Assembly (NCBI RefSeq): GCF_008642295.1
Contig: NZ_CP029190.1
Location: 1,550,001-1,614,000, forward strand
Origin: Streptomyces venezuelae
Lineage (GTDB): Bacteria > Actinomycetota > Actinomycetes > Streptomycetales > Streptomycetaceae
Length of the DNA stretch: 64,000 nucleotides
Direction of reading: 5' to 3'
Shown: piece by piece, positions 9,903-18,768 of the stretch
Layout: each line of letters starts with the position of its first letter
Numbering within the stretch: the stretch's first letter is position 1
Notes under the pieces: model-generated
Seen by the model: only the letters and a program-made list of their open reading frames with translations
Database searches by the model: none
What the model was told of the DNA's origin: nothing
Position numbers and translations under genes: made by a program

Positions 9903-9966
9903 CCCCGTCGGCCCGTCACGGCCGCTGCGCCACCCTTCCTGCCCACACCCTCACGGAGAAACGTTC

Positions 9967-10833
9967 ATGCGTCGTTCCGCCCTGCCCGTTGGCGCCGTCT
10001 GCCTGCTGATGCTGTCGGTCTCCGGCTGTCTCACCGACACCCCCGAGCCGGACCCGAAGTCCGCCCCCTCGCAGTCACAGCAGCAGAAGGAAAAGGAGAA
10101 GGAGAAGGAGAAGGAGAAGGAGAAGCCCGCCCCGGCGCCCGACCCCGCCGCCGCCGTCCGCGCGGCCGTGGCTGCGACGGGCGCCACCAGCGCCCGGATC
10201 AACCAGAAGATAGAACTCGGCGACAGCAAGCGGACCTTCGTCCTGACCATCACCGGCGTCTTCGACATGGCCCGGGACCGGGGACAGCTCTCCGTCGATT
10301 TCCCCGGCGGCGCGATCAGCCACATGGACGAGGTCTTCGACGACGGCAGGGTCTACGTGAGCGGCCCCACCGGCCTCGACAAGGACAGCTGGGGGGCCAT
10401 CCGCCGGGACAAGGCCGAGGCCCACTACGCGCTCCGCGCCCCCGTGAACGACCCGGAGCACCTCCTGCAGCAGGTCTCCACGCTGGAGCAGGTCTCCCGG
10501 GCCGGCGAGGAGAAGATCGGCGGTGTCGACACCGTGCGCTACAGCGGCCGACTGAGCAGCCAGGCCGTCGTCCTGCGGCTGACCCAGGAGACCCGGGACA
10601 AGTGGGCCAAGGTCACCCGGTCCATGGGCGGCGAGCCCCCCGCCCTGGCCGATGTCTGGGTGGACCCGCAGGGCCGTCTGGTCCAGGCCCGGCTCAGCCT
10701 GAGCATGCCCGGGTCCGGTGGGGTCACCAACACCCTGACCTTCACCGACCTCGGCACTCCGGTCGAGGTGAAACTCCCGCCCGCCCAGAAAACCGTGCCG
10801 CTGACCAGCATCACCGGCGTACTGGCCGGCTGA
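9967..10833 (+). CDS. Secreted lipoprotein, LolA/LppX-like fold
   Basis: The 288-residue protein has a signal peptide ending in the lipobox SVSGC (Cys 21). An unusual charged linker of 13 alternating Lys and Glu residues follows (about residues 41-53), then a ~230-residue domain. The domain pattern (GVFDMARDRGQLSVDF, VYVSGPTGLDKDSW, VDTVRYSG) resembles LppX/LprG-type lipoproteins of actinobacteria, which carry lipids. The ribosome site GGAGAA precedes ATG 9967. Anchoring outside the membrane is clear; lipid carriage is inferred from fold resemblance only. Confidence 0.8.
   Translation: MRRSALPVGAVCLLMLSVSGCLTDTPEPDPKSAPSQSQQQKEKEKEKEKEKEKPAPAPDPAAAVRAAVAATGATSARINQKIELGDSKRTFVLTITGVFDMARDRGQLSVDFPGGAISHMDEVFDDGRVYVSGPTGLDKDSWGAIRRDKAEAHYALRAPVNDPEHLLQQVSTLEQVSRAGEEKIGGVDTVRYSGRLSSQAVVLRLTQETRDKWAKVTRSMGGEPPALADVWVDPQGRLVQARLSLSMPGSGGVTNTLTFTDLGTPVEVKLPPAQKTVPLTSITGVLAG
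10087..10125 (+). repeat. Lys-Glu codon microsatellite
   Basis: Thirteen codons of alternating AAG and GAG/GAA encode the linker of the lipoprotein. The repeat is A/G-only on this strand and could change length by slippage without a frameshift, since its unit is 6 bases. Confidence 0.8.
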
Positions 10834-10872
10834 GCCCGGCCGCCCCCCGCCCTCCTCAGACCCCCGCCCTCC

Positions 10873-11308
10873 TCAGGCCCCCGCGCCCGCCCCCGCCGCC
10901 GCCAGGCCGCGCAGTGGCCAGGCAGTGTCGATCACCGCGTCCGGGGTGCCCTGGCGGCGGAGGTAGGACTGGAAGTCCCGGGCCCAGCGGGCGTGCCAGC
11001 GGATCTGTTCCGCGTGCAGGTCCGCCGGGGTGAGCGCCGCCACCCCGGGGTGGCGGGCCGCTATCGCCCGGGCCACCTGCACCGCGGCCAGCGCATCCGC
11101 GCCCGCGTCGTGGGCGGCCTCCAGCCGCACGCCGTACACCCCGCAGACCGCCTCCAGGGTGCGCTTGCCGCGCCGGTAGCGGTCGACGGCCCGGTCGATG
11201 GTCAGCGGGTCCACCACCGGCCCGGTCGCCACCCCGCCGAGCCGGTCGGCCAGCGAGGGCAGGCCGTACCGAGCGAGCTCCGCCGCGAGCAGGGTCAGGT
11301 CGAAGGCC
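10873..11308 (-). pseudogene. C-terminal half of a DEDDh exonuclease gene split by the mobile element
   Basis: This 142-residue segment starts at FDLTLLAAELARYG and holds the last two catalytic residues of a DnaQ-like 3'-5' exonuclease (AHDAGADA: His and Asp) plus the family C-terminus ending near SYLRRQGTPDAVIDTAWPL. It has no start codon of its own in the gene; the frame continues into element DNA as ...DKA. The matching N-terminal half is on the far side of the element at 19547-19854. Joining the halves through the shared core GGCCTT rebuilds an uninterrupted 245-residue protein reading AYNAAFDLTLL. Confidence 0.9.
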
Positions 11309-11332
11309 TTATCCACGCACGACCGTGTCTCA
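11303..11332 (+). other. Left attachment junction of the element
   Basis: The 6-bp core AAGGCC (11303-11308) is followed inward by TTATCC (11309-11314), CACG three bases later and GTGTCTCA at 11325-11332. The right end, read in reverse, has the same order: core, TTATCC, three bases, CACG, then GTGTCTCA. To the left of the core lies intact exonuclease coding sequence. These look like the recombinase core and arm sites. Confidence 0.75.
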
Positions 11333-11372
11333 CGATCCCCCACGTCGTTGATGGGTCAGGGGGTGCGATCAG

Positions 11373-12851
11373 ATGGAGATCTTCTTCACCGACCCGGATG
11401 CGCTGGAAGCCGCCGGGGTAAGCGACGCGACGAAGGCGCTCGCACGGCACGGATTACATGCCGGTGCACCGTTCATCCTCAGCGATGACGGCAGCTACGA
11501 CATCCAACTCAACCGATTCCTGTGGTCCTTGCCGACCCTCGGGGTGAGGTCGGCACATTCCTGGCGTGCCTACGCTCTGGACCTGCTGACCTGGGGACGG
11601 TTCCTCCAGGAACACCGCGGCAAGACCCTGTGGCACGCCGACCGTGACGACGTCACCGCCTTCCACCGAGCCCGGCGTGTTTCTCCCGACCCGACGCAGG
11701 TCGTCTCGGCCTCGACCTGGAACCGGGGCGTCGCTGCCTTGGACAAGTTCTACACATGGGCGGTGGACGAGGCCCTGGTCGAGCGGACGCCGTTCAAGCA
11801 CTACGAGGGCTCGCGGCGCACTGGCTCCGGGCAGCAGGTGCGCGTCCGCAACAACCGCGCGGCAGAGAAAGCCGCCAAACGCGGGAACGTGAAGTTCCTC
11901 TCCGTTCCCCGCTACGCGGCCTTCCGCGACATCGGCCTACGGGGCCAACTGCGGACGGGCACCGCCGATTCGAGCTTCCGAGGCCGCAATGCGGAGCGAA
12001 ACGTCGTCATGGCCGAGCTGCTGGTAACCACCGGCCTGCGCATCGAGGAGGCCGCCTCGCTCTGCTGGCCGGAACTCCCGGCCCTGGACAGCCAGAGGAA
12101 CGCGAAGAGCGTGCCGTTCGACCTGGCGCCGCCGACAGCCAAGCGGGACAAGGGACGCAAGATCCTCTTGCCCCATCGAGTCCTGCGCGCCGTGGCCGAC
12201 TACGTGGAGATCGAGCGCTCCCTAATGCTGGACCGCTGGCGTGCCCGCGGCTGTCCGCTGCCGGCCGGCGCAGTGGTGGGGAGTCAAGCCGACCGGCGAG
12301 GTGTGCGGGTACCCATGAAAGACGGCAAGCTCCGAAGGGTGCCCTGGTCGCGTTTGCCACCGGCACTCCGATCCCGTCTGTACCTCGTTGACGATCAGGG
12401 CCGTGCCCTCGGCCCGGCGTGCGTCTGGCTGGGCCAGGAGGGGCGGCCTGTGTCTCTGTCTGCCTGGGAGTCGGTCTTCGTGCGGGCCTCGGAGAGATGC
12501 CGTACGTGCGGGATCGACGTCGACGCCACACCGCACGTGCTCAGGCACACCTTCGCCGTGCATCTGCTGTCTGCGTTGATCCAGGAACAGATCGGCTCGG
12601 TGGAGAAGGGCGAGATGAGCGACGGCGTGTACCGACGCATCATCGGCGACCCGCTCGATCACCTTCGCCGCCTCTTGGGGCATTCCTCGATCACCACGAC
12701 GTACATCTACCTCGGCTGTATCGACCAGGCCCAGGCTCTGATCGACGGCGCGGTGGATGCCTGGACGTCCGCGGTCGTGGACACGGCACATCACGTGTCG
12801 CATGAAATCGACAACTCCTCTACTCAGGCGCCGGGAGCGAACCCGTGGTAG
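11373..12851 (+). CDS. Tyrosine recombinase 1 of the element
   Basis: The 492-residue protein has an N-terminal SAM-like core-binding region (about 55-155) and a C-terminal catalytic domain. Catalytic blocks are TTGLRIEEAASL (Arg I, about 221), HVLRHTFAVHLL (His/Arg II, about 390) and LLGHSSITTTYIYLG (His and the nucleophile Tyr, about 435-445), so it looks fully active. A GGGGG ribosome site precedes ATG 11373. Codon 28 is TTA (11454-11456), rare in Streptomyces and read by the developmentally regulated bldA tRNA. It overlaps the next gene by 7 bases. Confidence 0.93.
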   Translation: MEIFFTDPDALEAAGVSDATKALARHGLHAGAPFILSDDGSYDIQLNRFLWSLPTLGVRSAHSWRAYALDLLTWGRFLQEHRGKTLWHADRDDVTAFHRARRVSPDPTQVVSASTWNRGVAALDKFYTWAVDEALVERTPFKHYEGSRRTGSGQQVRVRNNRAAEKAAKRGNVKFLSVPRYAAFRDIGLRGQLRTGTADSSFRGRNAERNVVMAELLVTTGLRIEEAASLCWPELPALDSQRNAKSVPFDLAPPTAKRDKGRKILLPHRVLRAVADYVEIERSLMLDRWRARGCPLPAGAVVGSQADRRGVRVPMKDGKLRRVPWSRLPPALRSRLYLVDDQGRALGPACVWLGQEGRPVSLSAWESVFVRASERCRTCGIDVDATPHVLRHTFAVHLLSALIQEQIGSVEKGEMSDGVYRRIIGDPLDHLRRLLGHSSITTTYIYLGCIDQAQALIDGAVDAWTSAVVDTAHHVSHEIDNSSTQAPGANPW

Positions 12852-14659
12852 GCCGGGGGCGGCGGAAGGCACGATTGAACGCACCCTCACCCCAGTTCGT
12901 CGACCCGGCTCCGGCCACGCTCGGACTTCTGAGGTTCGAGGTCACTTTCCCGGACAACCGGACGGCCGTCGTGGACTGGACCCGGGAGCCGCAGCAGCGG
13001 CTGCTGGGGGCTCTGGGAGCCGAGTTGGCGGCTTCGTGCGACGTGGGGCAGGGAACTGGTTCACCACATACGCTCCGCAATCGCGCGCGCTCGTGCCTGC
13101 TGTGGGTGCGGTGGCTCGACTCCACGGAAGCGATGAACATCCGCGTCAGCGACCTCCTTCCGCACCACCTCGACGGATTCGAGAGCCACCTCCGGGAGGG
13201 CCATCCAGCATTCTCCCGGACGCCCTACGCGCGTATCGCTGACGTCGTGTGGATCTTGCGCCGACTCGGCGAGAAGGACCAAGGACTATCCCCCTCGATA
13301 CTCCGGAGGCTCTCCTACACATCCACTGGCCCGGTAGGCTCCTATACCCCTCGCGACGCCTACTCGCCGCACCTCGTCGAGCAGCTACGCACTGCCGCAC
13401 GTTCCGATGTCGATAACGCGGTCCGACGCCTGACGCTGGACGGGCCAGCGCTCCTGGCACGGGGGCAGGACCCGCGGATCGCAGGCTGGGACTCCGACCC
13501 GAATGTGTTGTGGGAAATCTCCCGGACCCACGGGACCTTCACACGGACACAGTTGGCCGATCTTGTCGGCACGGCGCTGGCCAATGCGCACACTCCCGGC
13601 CGTCTTGCACCCTTGGTGTACCCGACCAGCCGCGACGTGTTCGCTCTGCTCCTGCTGTTCTGTCTCGAAAGCGGCATGGAGGTGGAAGCGGCCAGAGAGC
13701 TGACCGCCGACTGCTTGAAGAATCCCAACCGGGGCTATGTGCAGGTCGAATACCTCAAGCGACGACGGCACGGCCAGGAATGGAACACGATCAGGGTCCG
13801 GGACGGTTCCTCCAACTCACCCGGCGGGCTGCTTCGGCTGGCCTTGCGGCTCACAGCGCCTGTCAGAGAGGCCACCGACTCGCCGGCGCTTTGGCAGTTC
13901 AGAACGAAGGATGGGATCCTGTCCGCCGGACTCAGCGCTGGAGCTGCGTCGAGTGCGGCTCGGAGCTTCGTCTCGACACACCGGCTCACGGATGCCGGGA
14001 AACCCTTCGACCTGCGACTGTCGCGACTTCGGAAGACACACAAGGCCGCTGTCTACAAGGTGACCGGCGGCAGGATGTCGGCGTTCGTGCAGGGCCATTC
14101 GCCGGACGTCGCCGCGGCGCACTACGCAGACATCCCCTCACTGCGCGCTCTCCACGAACAGGCCGTGGCGGACGGCCTGCAGGACGCACTCACTGACGCC
14201 CAGACTCCCGCGATCCTGACGCCGGAAGAGGAAGAGCGCCTCACTCAACAGCCGGCGGATGCAGTTGAGTTGCTTGGGATCCCGGCCGAGCAACTACCGC
14301 CACTCCTATCCGGCGAATCCGACCTGTGGCTGTCGTCCTGCCGCAGCTTCTTCGACTCGCCTTTCGGAGTCAAAGGCAAGCCCTGCCCTGTCTCCTTCTT
14401 CGCCTGCCTGGGGTGCAGTAATGCGGTCATCACCCGAAGGAAACTCCCAGCAATCCTGGCCTTCCTCAACCACATCGAGACCGAACGGGCCAAGACACCC
14501 GCAGCGGAGTGGGAAGCGCGGTTCGGCAACGCTCACCAGCAGATTCTGCAATTGATCATCCCGAGGTTCAGCCAGCGTGACGTGCTTGACGCCAGGGCAA
14601 TCGCCGAGTCTTCCGAACGCCTGCTCTTTCTTCCCCACAACTTGTTGGGAGGCCACTGA
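12845..14659 (+). CDS. Tyrosine recombinase-like protein 2 of the element
   Basis: The 604-residue protein is related to large TnpB-type recombinases. The C-terminal catalytic region has SRLRKTHKAAVY (Arg II) and GHSPDVAAAHYAD (His and Tyr). At the Arg I position it reads ESGMEVEAAREL, with Glu where the partners have Arg, so its catalytic set appears incomplete. After the Tyr, a ~150-residue tail carries a Cys cluster (CRSFF..., CPVSFFACLGC), perhaps a zinc-binding part. Its GTG start lies within the end of recombinase 1 and its stop overlaps the start of recombinase 3 (TGATG). All three proteins are probably made together and act as a complex. Confidence 0.88.
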   Translation: MVGRGRRKARLNAPSPQFVDPAPATLGLLRFEVTFPDNRTAVVDWTREPQQRLLGALGAELAASCDVGQGTGSPHTLRNRARSCLLWVRWLDSTEAMNIRVSDLLPHHLDGFESHLREGHPAFSRTPYARIADVVWILRRLGEKDQGLSPSILRRLSYTSTGPVGSYTPRDAYSPHLVEQLRTAARSDVDNAVRRLTLDGPALLARGQDPRIAGWDSDPNVLWEISRTHGTFTRTQLADLVGTALANAHTPGRLAPLVYPTSRDVFALLLLFCLESGMEVEAARELTADCLKNPNRGYVQVEYLKRRRHGQEWNTIRVRDGSSNSPGGLLRLALRLTAPVREATDSPALWQFRTKDGILSAGLSAGAASSAARSFVSTHRLTDAGKPFDLRLSRLRKTHKAAVYKVTGGRMSAFVQGHSPDVAAAHYADIPSLRALHEQAVADGLQDALTDAQTPAILTPEEEERLTQQPADAVELLGIPAEQLPPLLSGESDLWLSSCRSFFDSPFGVKGKPCPVSFFACLGCSNAVITRRKLPAILAFLNHIETERAKTPAAEWEARFGNAHQQILQLIIPRFSQRDVLDARAIAESSERLLFLPHNLLGGH

Positions 14660-16692
14660 TGCCCGCACAGCCTCTTCCACGCGGTGTCGCCGCCAGCCGT
14701 CCTTCCGACGCGACAGCCGTACTGTCCGGACGCCCCCTCACCGCTGATCCATCCCTCATGCCGCGATTCGGAGACCGCGTCTGGAATCTCGCGGTCGCCG
14801 GGCATGCCGGAAACCGCTACGCAAGCGAGTTCTTCATCGACTTCGAGTCACTCAGCGATGTCACACGGCGCGAGGCGGCGCGCGAGTTCCTGTTCTGGAG
14901 ACTCAACACCCGCCCCGTTCGCGGTCCCCTTCCGTCCATCTCGACAGTGTCGGCTGAATGGTGGAACCTGCGGTGTTTCCTCCGATTCCTCGACTCCGAA
15001 CACGACGGGCTTCGCCTGGACGCCGTGACGCAGCCGGTTCTCGATTCCTACCTGGTTCACTGCCGGGCCGAGGAACTGATGCACAGCGGCATGCGTCACC
15101 GTCTCCAGGTCATCCCACGCCTCCACCTCGCGGCAGAGGCCATGCCGACGGACGCACTGGCGACCAATCCCTGGAACGGCCGCCCCCTCACACGCATCAT
15201 CGGCGGCCCGGTCGTCAGCAAGCACGAAAACCAAACGCCCCGAATCCCGCCCCAGGTCATCGCCCCGCTGGTGCAAGCGGCCCTGTTCTACGTCCGCACC
15301 GCGGCATCAGACATCATCGACGCACGTGCGGAGCTGATGGAACTGCAAGCCAACGTCCATGAGATCCGCGGGCAGTCACTCGCCCGCCTGGACCGCTACC
15401 TCGACGGCCTCGCAGCCGACGGGCGAGGTGTCCCGGTGCTGGACGGTGCCGGTCTCCAACCTCACCTGGCCGGTTCACCCGCCTACACGTACATCATGCG
15501 CAAGTCGGGAGCAGGACGAGGGGTCGCCAGCGGCTCCTACGCCAACCACATCGTGAGCGCACTGGAGCGGCTCGGGCCCGAGCCCGGCGGCATGGACACA
15601 CCCATCACTCCACATCCGCAGACCGGGCGGCCGTGGCGGGACAGGTTCAGCCCTCCCGCCGTTTCCCATGAGGAACGGCTCCTGCGGGCCGCCTGCTACA
15701 TCCTCATCGCCTACCTCTCCGGCATGCGCGACTCCGAAGTCAAAGAACTCCGGGACGGCTGCCACTTCACCGAGCGGAGCGCAGACGGTGTCGTCGTCCG
15801 GCACAAGGTGCGCTCCCAACTCATCAAGGGTGGGCGAGGCGCACCGGAAAGCTGGGTCGTCATCGAGCCCGTCGCGCAAGCCATCGACGTCCTGCAACGC
15901 CTGCCCCACCGTGACCTGCTGTTCTGCCGCCCAGTAACAGGACGACCGCACTCGACGATCTCTGCCAACCGCATGAATGACAACCTCAACGAGTTCCTGG
16001 CTCACTGCGCCGACATCGGATTTCCGGTGCCCGATGTCGATGGAGAACCGTGGAACCTTACGACCCGCCAGTTCCGCAGGACCGTGGCCTGGCACATCGC
16101 ACACCGCCCGTTCGGCACCGTGGCCGGGATGATTCAGTACAAGCATCTCTCCGTGGGCATGTTCGAGGGGTACGCGGGTACTTCCTCTTCTGGCTTTCGC
16201 GCGGAGGTGGCTGCTGAGGAAGCCCTGGCCCGCTTGGCCGACGTCGTGGAGCGCTACGAGGATTTCAAGGCAGGCGTACGCTCGGCCTCCCCAGGCGGGC
16301 CCCGGACGGACAACGAGTTCGCACGGGTGCAGCAAGAGCTCCAAGATTTCCCAGGCAGGGTCGTCGATGAGCGGCGCCTGCACTCCATGCTCAAGGCCTC
16401 CGCACGCACCCTGCACATCGGAACGCTCAACGACTGCTACTACCAGCCCGAGACCGCTTTGTGCCGTACGCCGAGCGGCGAGGACCGACCTCTGCTCAAC
16501 AGCTGCCGCCCCGATCGCTGCGGCAACTCGACCATCACGACCCGGCATCGCAGCGGGTGGGAAGCGGCACGCGGAGATACCGAGCGCGCGCTGGCCTTCG
16601 TCGGCCTCTCCGATCTCCAGCGAACGGCTCTGCGAGGGCACCTCAACGACGTCACCAACGTGATCGAGGGTATCGACCGTGCCAACGACTGA
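14659..16692 (+). CDS. Tyrosine recombinase 3 of the element
   Basis: The 677-residue protein has a long N-terminal region and a catalytic domain with AYLSGMRDSEVKEL (Arg I, about 360), TTRQFRRTVAWHI (Arg II, with Arg in place of the usual His) and YKHLSVGMFEGYAG (His and Tyr). A C-terminal Cys-rich segment (CYY...C...CRPDRCGN) again suggests metal binding. ATG 14659 is in TGATG overlap with recombinase 2, and the next gene starts 14 bases before its stop. Its size and Cys tail fit the larger recombinase of multi-recombinase elements. Confidence 0.9.
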   Translation: MPAQPLPRGVAASRPSDATAVLSGRPLTADPSLMPRFGDRVWNLAVAGHAGNRYASEFFIDFESLSDVTRREAAREFLFWRLNTRPVRGPLPSISTVSAEWWNLRCFLRFLDSEHDGLRLDAVTQPVLDSYLVHCRAEELMHSGMRHRLQVIPRLHLAAEAMPTDALATNPWNGRPLTRIIGGPVVSKHENQTPRIPPQVIAPLVQAALFYVRTAASDIIDARAELMELQANVHEIRGQSLARLDRYLDGLAADGRGVPVLDGAGLQPHLAGSPAYTYIMRKSGAGRGVASGSYANHIVSALERLGPEPGGMDTPITPHPQTGRPWRDRFSPPAVSHEERLLRAACYILIAYLSGMRDSEVKELRDGCHFTERSADGVVVRHKVRSQLIKGGRGAPESWVVIEPVAQAIDVLQRLPHRDLLFCRPVTGRPHSTISANRMNDNLNEFLAHCADIGFPVPDVDGEPWNLTTRQFRRTVAWHIAHRPFGTVAGMIQYKHLSVGMFEGYAGTSSSGFRAEVAAEEALARLADVVERYEDFKAGVRSASPGGPRTDNEFARVQQELQDFPGRVVDERRLHSMLKASARTLHIGTLNDCYYQPETALCRTPSGEDRPLLNSCRPDRCGNSTITTRHRSGWEAARGDTERALAFVGLSDLQRTALRGHLNDVTNVIEGIDRAND

Positions 16693-17086
16693 CCCACCCG
16701 AAACAGCCCTCCGAGCGGCCTCTGAACGCCTACTCCGAGGAGAGCCCACCCGTAGCGACGGTTCCCTGACCGTCGCCTCACTCGCCGTTGAAGCCGGCGT
16801 CAGCAGAGCCAGCGCCTACCGCTACCCTCATGTTCTGGCAGAATTCCGAAACCTCGTAGCCGATCGAGAAGAAGCAGCCACGCCCTCAGCGTCCCTCCGA
16901 CAGGAGGTCCAGGCCCTGAAGGGTGCGGAGCGCCGACTCCGCCAAGAGCATGCGCGCGAGGTCCGGGAGCTGCGCTCCTCGATCAACGTCCTCGCACAGC
17001 AGGTTCAGCTCCTCACACTGGAGAACCAGCGTCTCTCCAAGGCAGCTGAGCGAAGCGATCGCGTCACTCGCATCGATCGCCGCTGA
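16679..17086 (+). CDS. Small HTH/coiled-coil accessory protein of the element (TnpC/DUF6262-like)
   Basis: The 135-residue protein starts with a helix-turn-helix-like segment (TVASLAVEAGVSRASAYRYP, about 31-50). It then forms a long charged coiled coil (about 65-120, rich in heptads such as LRQEVQALKGAERRLRQEH). Its place as the fourth overlapping gene after the recombinases matches TnpC of Tn554 and DUF6262-type accessory proteins, thought to help recombination direction or assembly. GTG 16679 overlaps recombinase 3 by 14 bases. Confidence 0.8.
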   Translation: MPTTDPPETALRAASERLLRGEPTRSDGSLTVASLAVEAGVSRASAYRYPHVLAEFRNLVADREEAATPSASLRQEVQALKGAERRLRQEHAREVRELRSSINVLAQQVQLLTLENQRLSKAAERSDRVTRIDRR

Positions 17087-17237
17087 TCGATACGACTGAG
17101 CGGCACGGTATCCCGCTTGCAGAAGGTGATCCCACTGGCCATCCTCAAGGCGGCGATGCGCCGGCCCAACCCGCCCTACGCTCCCGATCACGAGATCGAC
17201 TGCTGAGCGAGCATCGTCAACAACCACGGGGAGCAAC

Positions 17238-18736
17238 GTGCCGTCTTTCGTCTACCGGATCACCAAGTACGACCCTGCCGACCGCGACGAGCACGGCAGC
17301 TATATCGGCGCTGAGGGCTCGACCAGCGACCACGGACCGGTCGAGGCTGCCTATCTGGAAGCAATTGCCGCCTTCGCCGAGGACACCGGCATCGACCACC
17401 TGTTCATTCGCGAGCCGGGGATCTCCGGCCTTGCCCACTTCGGCCTGGAGCCGGCGGTCGACGGCCACGGCCTTGCCGGGCTCTTCCCACCCGACCTCAG
17501 CGGGTTCCACGACGGTGCAGAGGTGCCCGTCTCCCTCGGCCTGGAGCTGGTCAGGGTCATGCTCCGCGGCAACGGTGCCTGGTGCCGCCTGGCGGTGGAG
17601 GACGAGTTCGACGTGCAGGTCGGTTGGGACCGGTACGTCTACGTCAGTAGCGACAAGCCTTGCGAGCGTGCCTTTGCCCGCACCCGTGCTCTCGGTCTCT
17701 TCCCGGAGCGGCTGGAGGCCTCGCCCTACGACGCGGACTTCGACGAGCCCGGCGTGCAGCGGCCAGCCGACGAGGACTTCTGGGCCCGTTTGCGCTGGTC
17801 CATCGCTATGCGGCAGGCAGCGATATTGGAGGAGGGCTACCTCCACAATGCTTCCGCTGGCATCGCCTCACCGAAGACACACTCGATGCGGTACGCGCCC
17901 GACTCACCCCGCGTGCCCAGTTGACCGTCTGGCCTGACCTGTCCATTGATGTCGACGCGGTCCTCGCCTCGCTTCCCGACGAGGGTCCGGTGGAGTTCGT
18001 ATGGGAGGACGAGAACGGGGCTCTCTCCAGCACGGTGGTCGACGAGTCCGACTACAAGGAACTGGCCGCCCGGGTGGCAGGCGCCCGTGCCGCCACGGCC
18101 CTGTCTTTGACCCTCGACGAACGCCACCCGCTGTTCACCGCGGTCCTGCCCGACAGCGACGGCGTCTTGCGCGCCCGATGGAGGACCGAGCCGACGCCGA
18201 GTGACCGGAACTGGGCCTTTCTGAAGACTCTCCACCGTGGGCAGATCTGCACCGGCACGGTCACCAAAATCGCCAGCTTCGGTGTGACCTTTGTGGACAT
18301 CGGCGGCTTCACCGCGATGATCAACATTCCCGAGCTGTCCTGGCGCCGCTTCGAGCACCCCTCTGACATCGTCACTGTCGGCCAGGAAATCTCGGCCGAG
18401 ATCCTCGACGTCGACCTGGTGCGCGAGCGTGTGCCGTTGTCCCTGAAGGCATTGCAAGAGGACCCGATGCCGCCGTTTGTACAGCAAGTCGGCCAGACGG
18501 TGACCGGCATCGTGACCAAACTCGTACCGTTCGGCGCCTTCGTCCGAATCGAAGACAGAGAGGACGGCCTCGAAGGCTTGGTGCATCTCACCGAGCTGGC
18601 CGAAGGACACGTCGTTCAGCCCGAGGACGTGGTCCAGGTCGGAGACGCCCTCACGGTGAAGATCATGGAGGTCGACCTTTCACGGCGCCGGATCACTCTC
18701 TCCCACCTACAGGCGCTTGCCCCCGGAGAGCGCTGA
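17238..18736 (+). pseudogene. S1 RNA-binding-domain protein gene, frameshifted
   Basis: Two overlapping frames together make a familiar streptomycete protein of ~500 residues. Frame one (from GTG 17238, with a GGGGAG ribosome site) runs through MPSFVYRITKYDP to EEGYLHNAS, then loses the family pattern. The next frame resumes with RWHRLTEDTLDAVRARLTP and runs to 18736 with two S1 domains (about GQICTGTVTKIASFGVTFVDIG and GQTVTGIVTKLVPFGAFVRIE, given in part). One missing C near 17853-17855 (TTCCGCTGG in place of TTCCCGCTGG) explains the shift. S1 domains bind RNA; a translation-linked role is inferred. A sequencing error is possible. Confidence 0.8.
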
Positions 18737-18742
18737 CCGGCG

Positions 18743-18768
18743 CGCTCATCCCCTCCGGGGGATGAGCG
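18743..18768. terminator. Bidirectional hairpin between convergent genes
   Basis: CGCTCATCCCC (18743-18753) and its exact complement GGGGATGAGCG (18758-18768) form an 11-bp perfect stem with a 4-base loop. It sits between the S1-domain gene end (18736) and the exonuclease stop codon (18746-18748), which lies inside the stem, so it can serve both strands. Confidence 0.7.

Noticed and set aside
17117..17206. Short 29-codon frame after the coiled-coil gene
   Set aside because: It has a TTG start, no ribosome site and no recognisable pattern; possibly a decayed remnant, not supportable as a gene.
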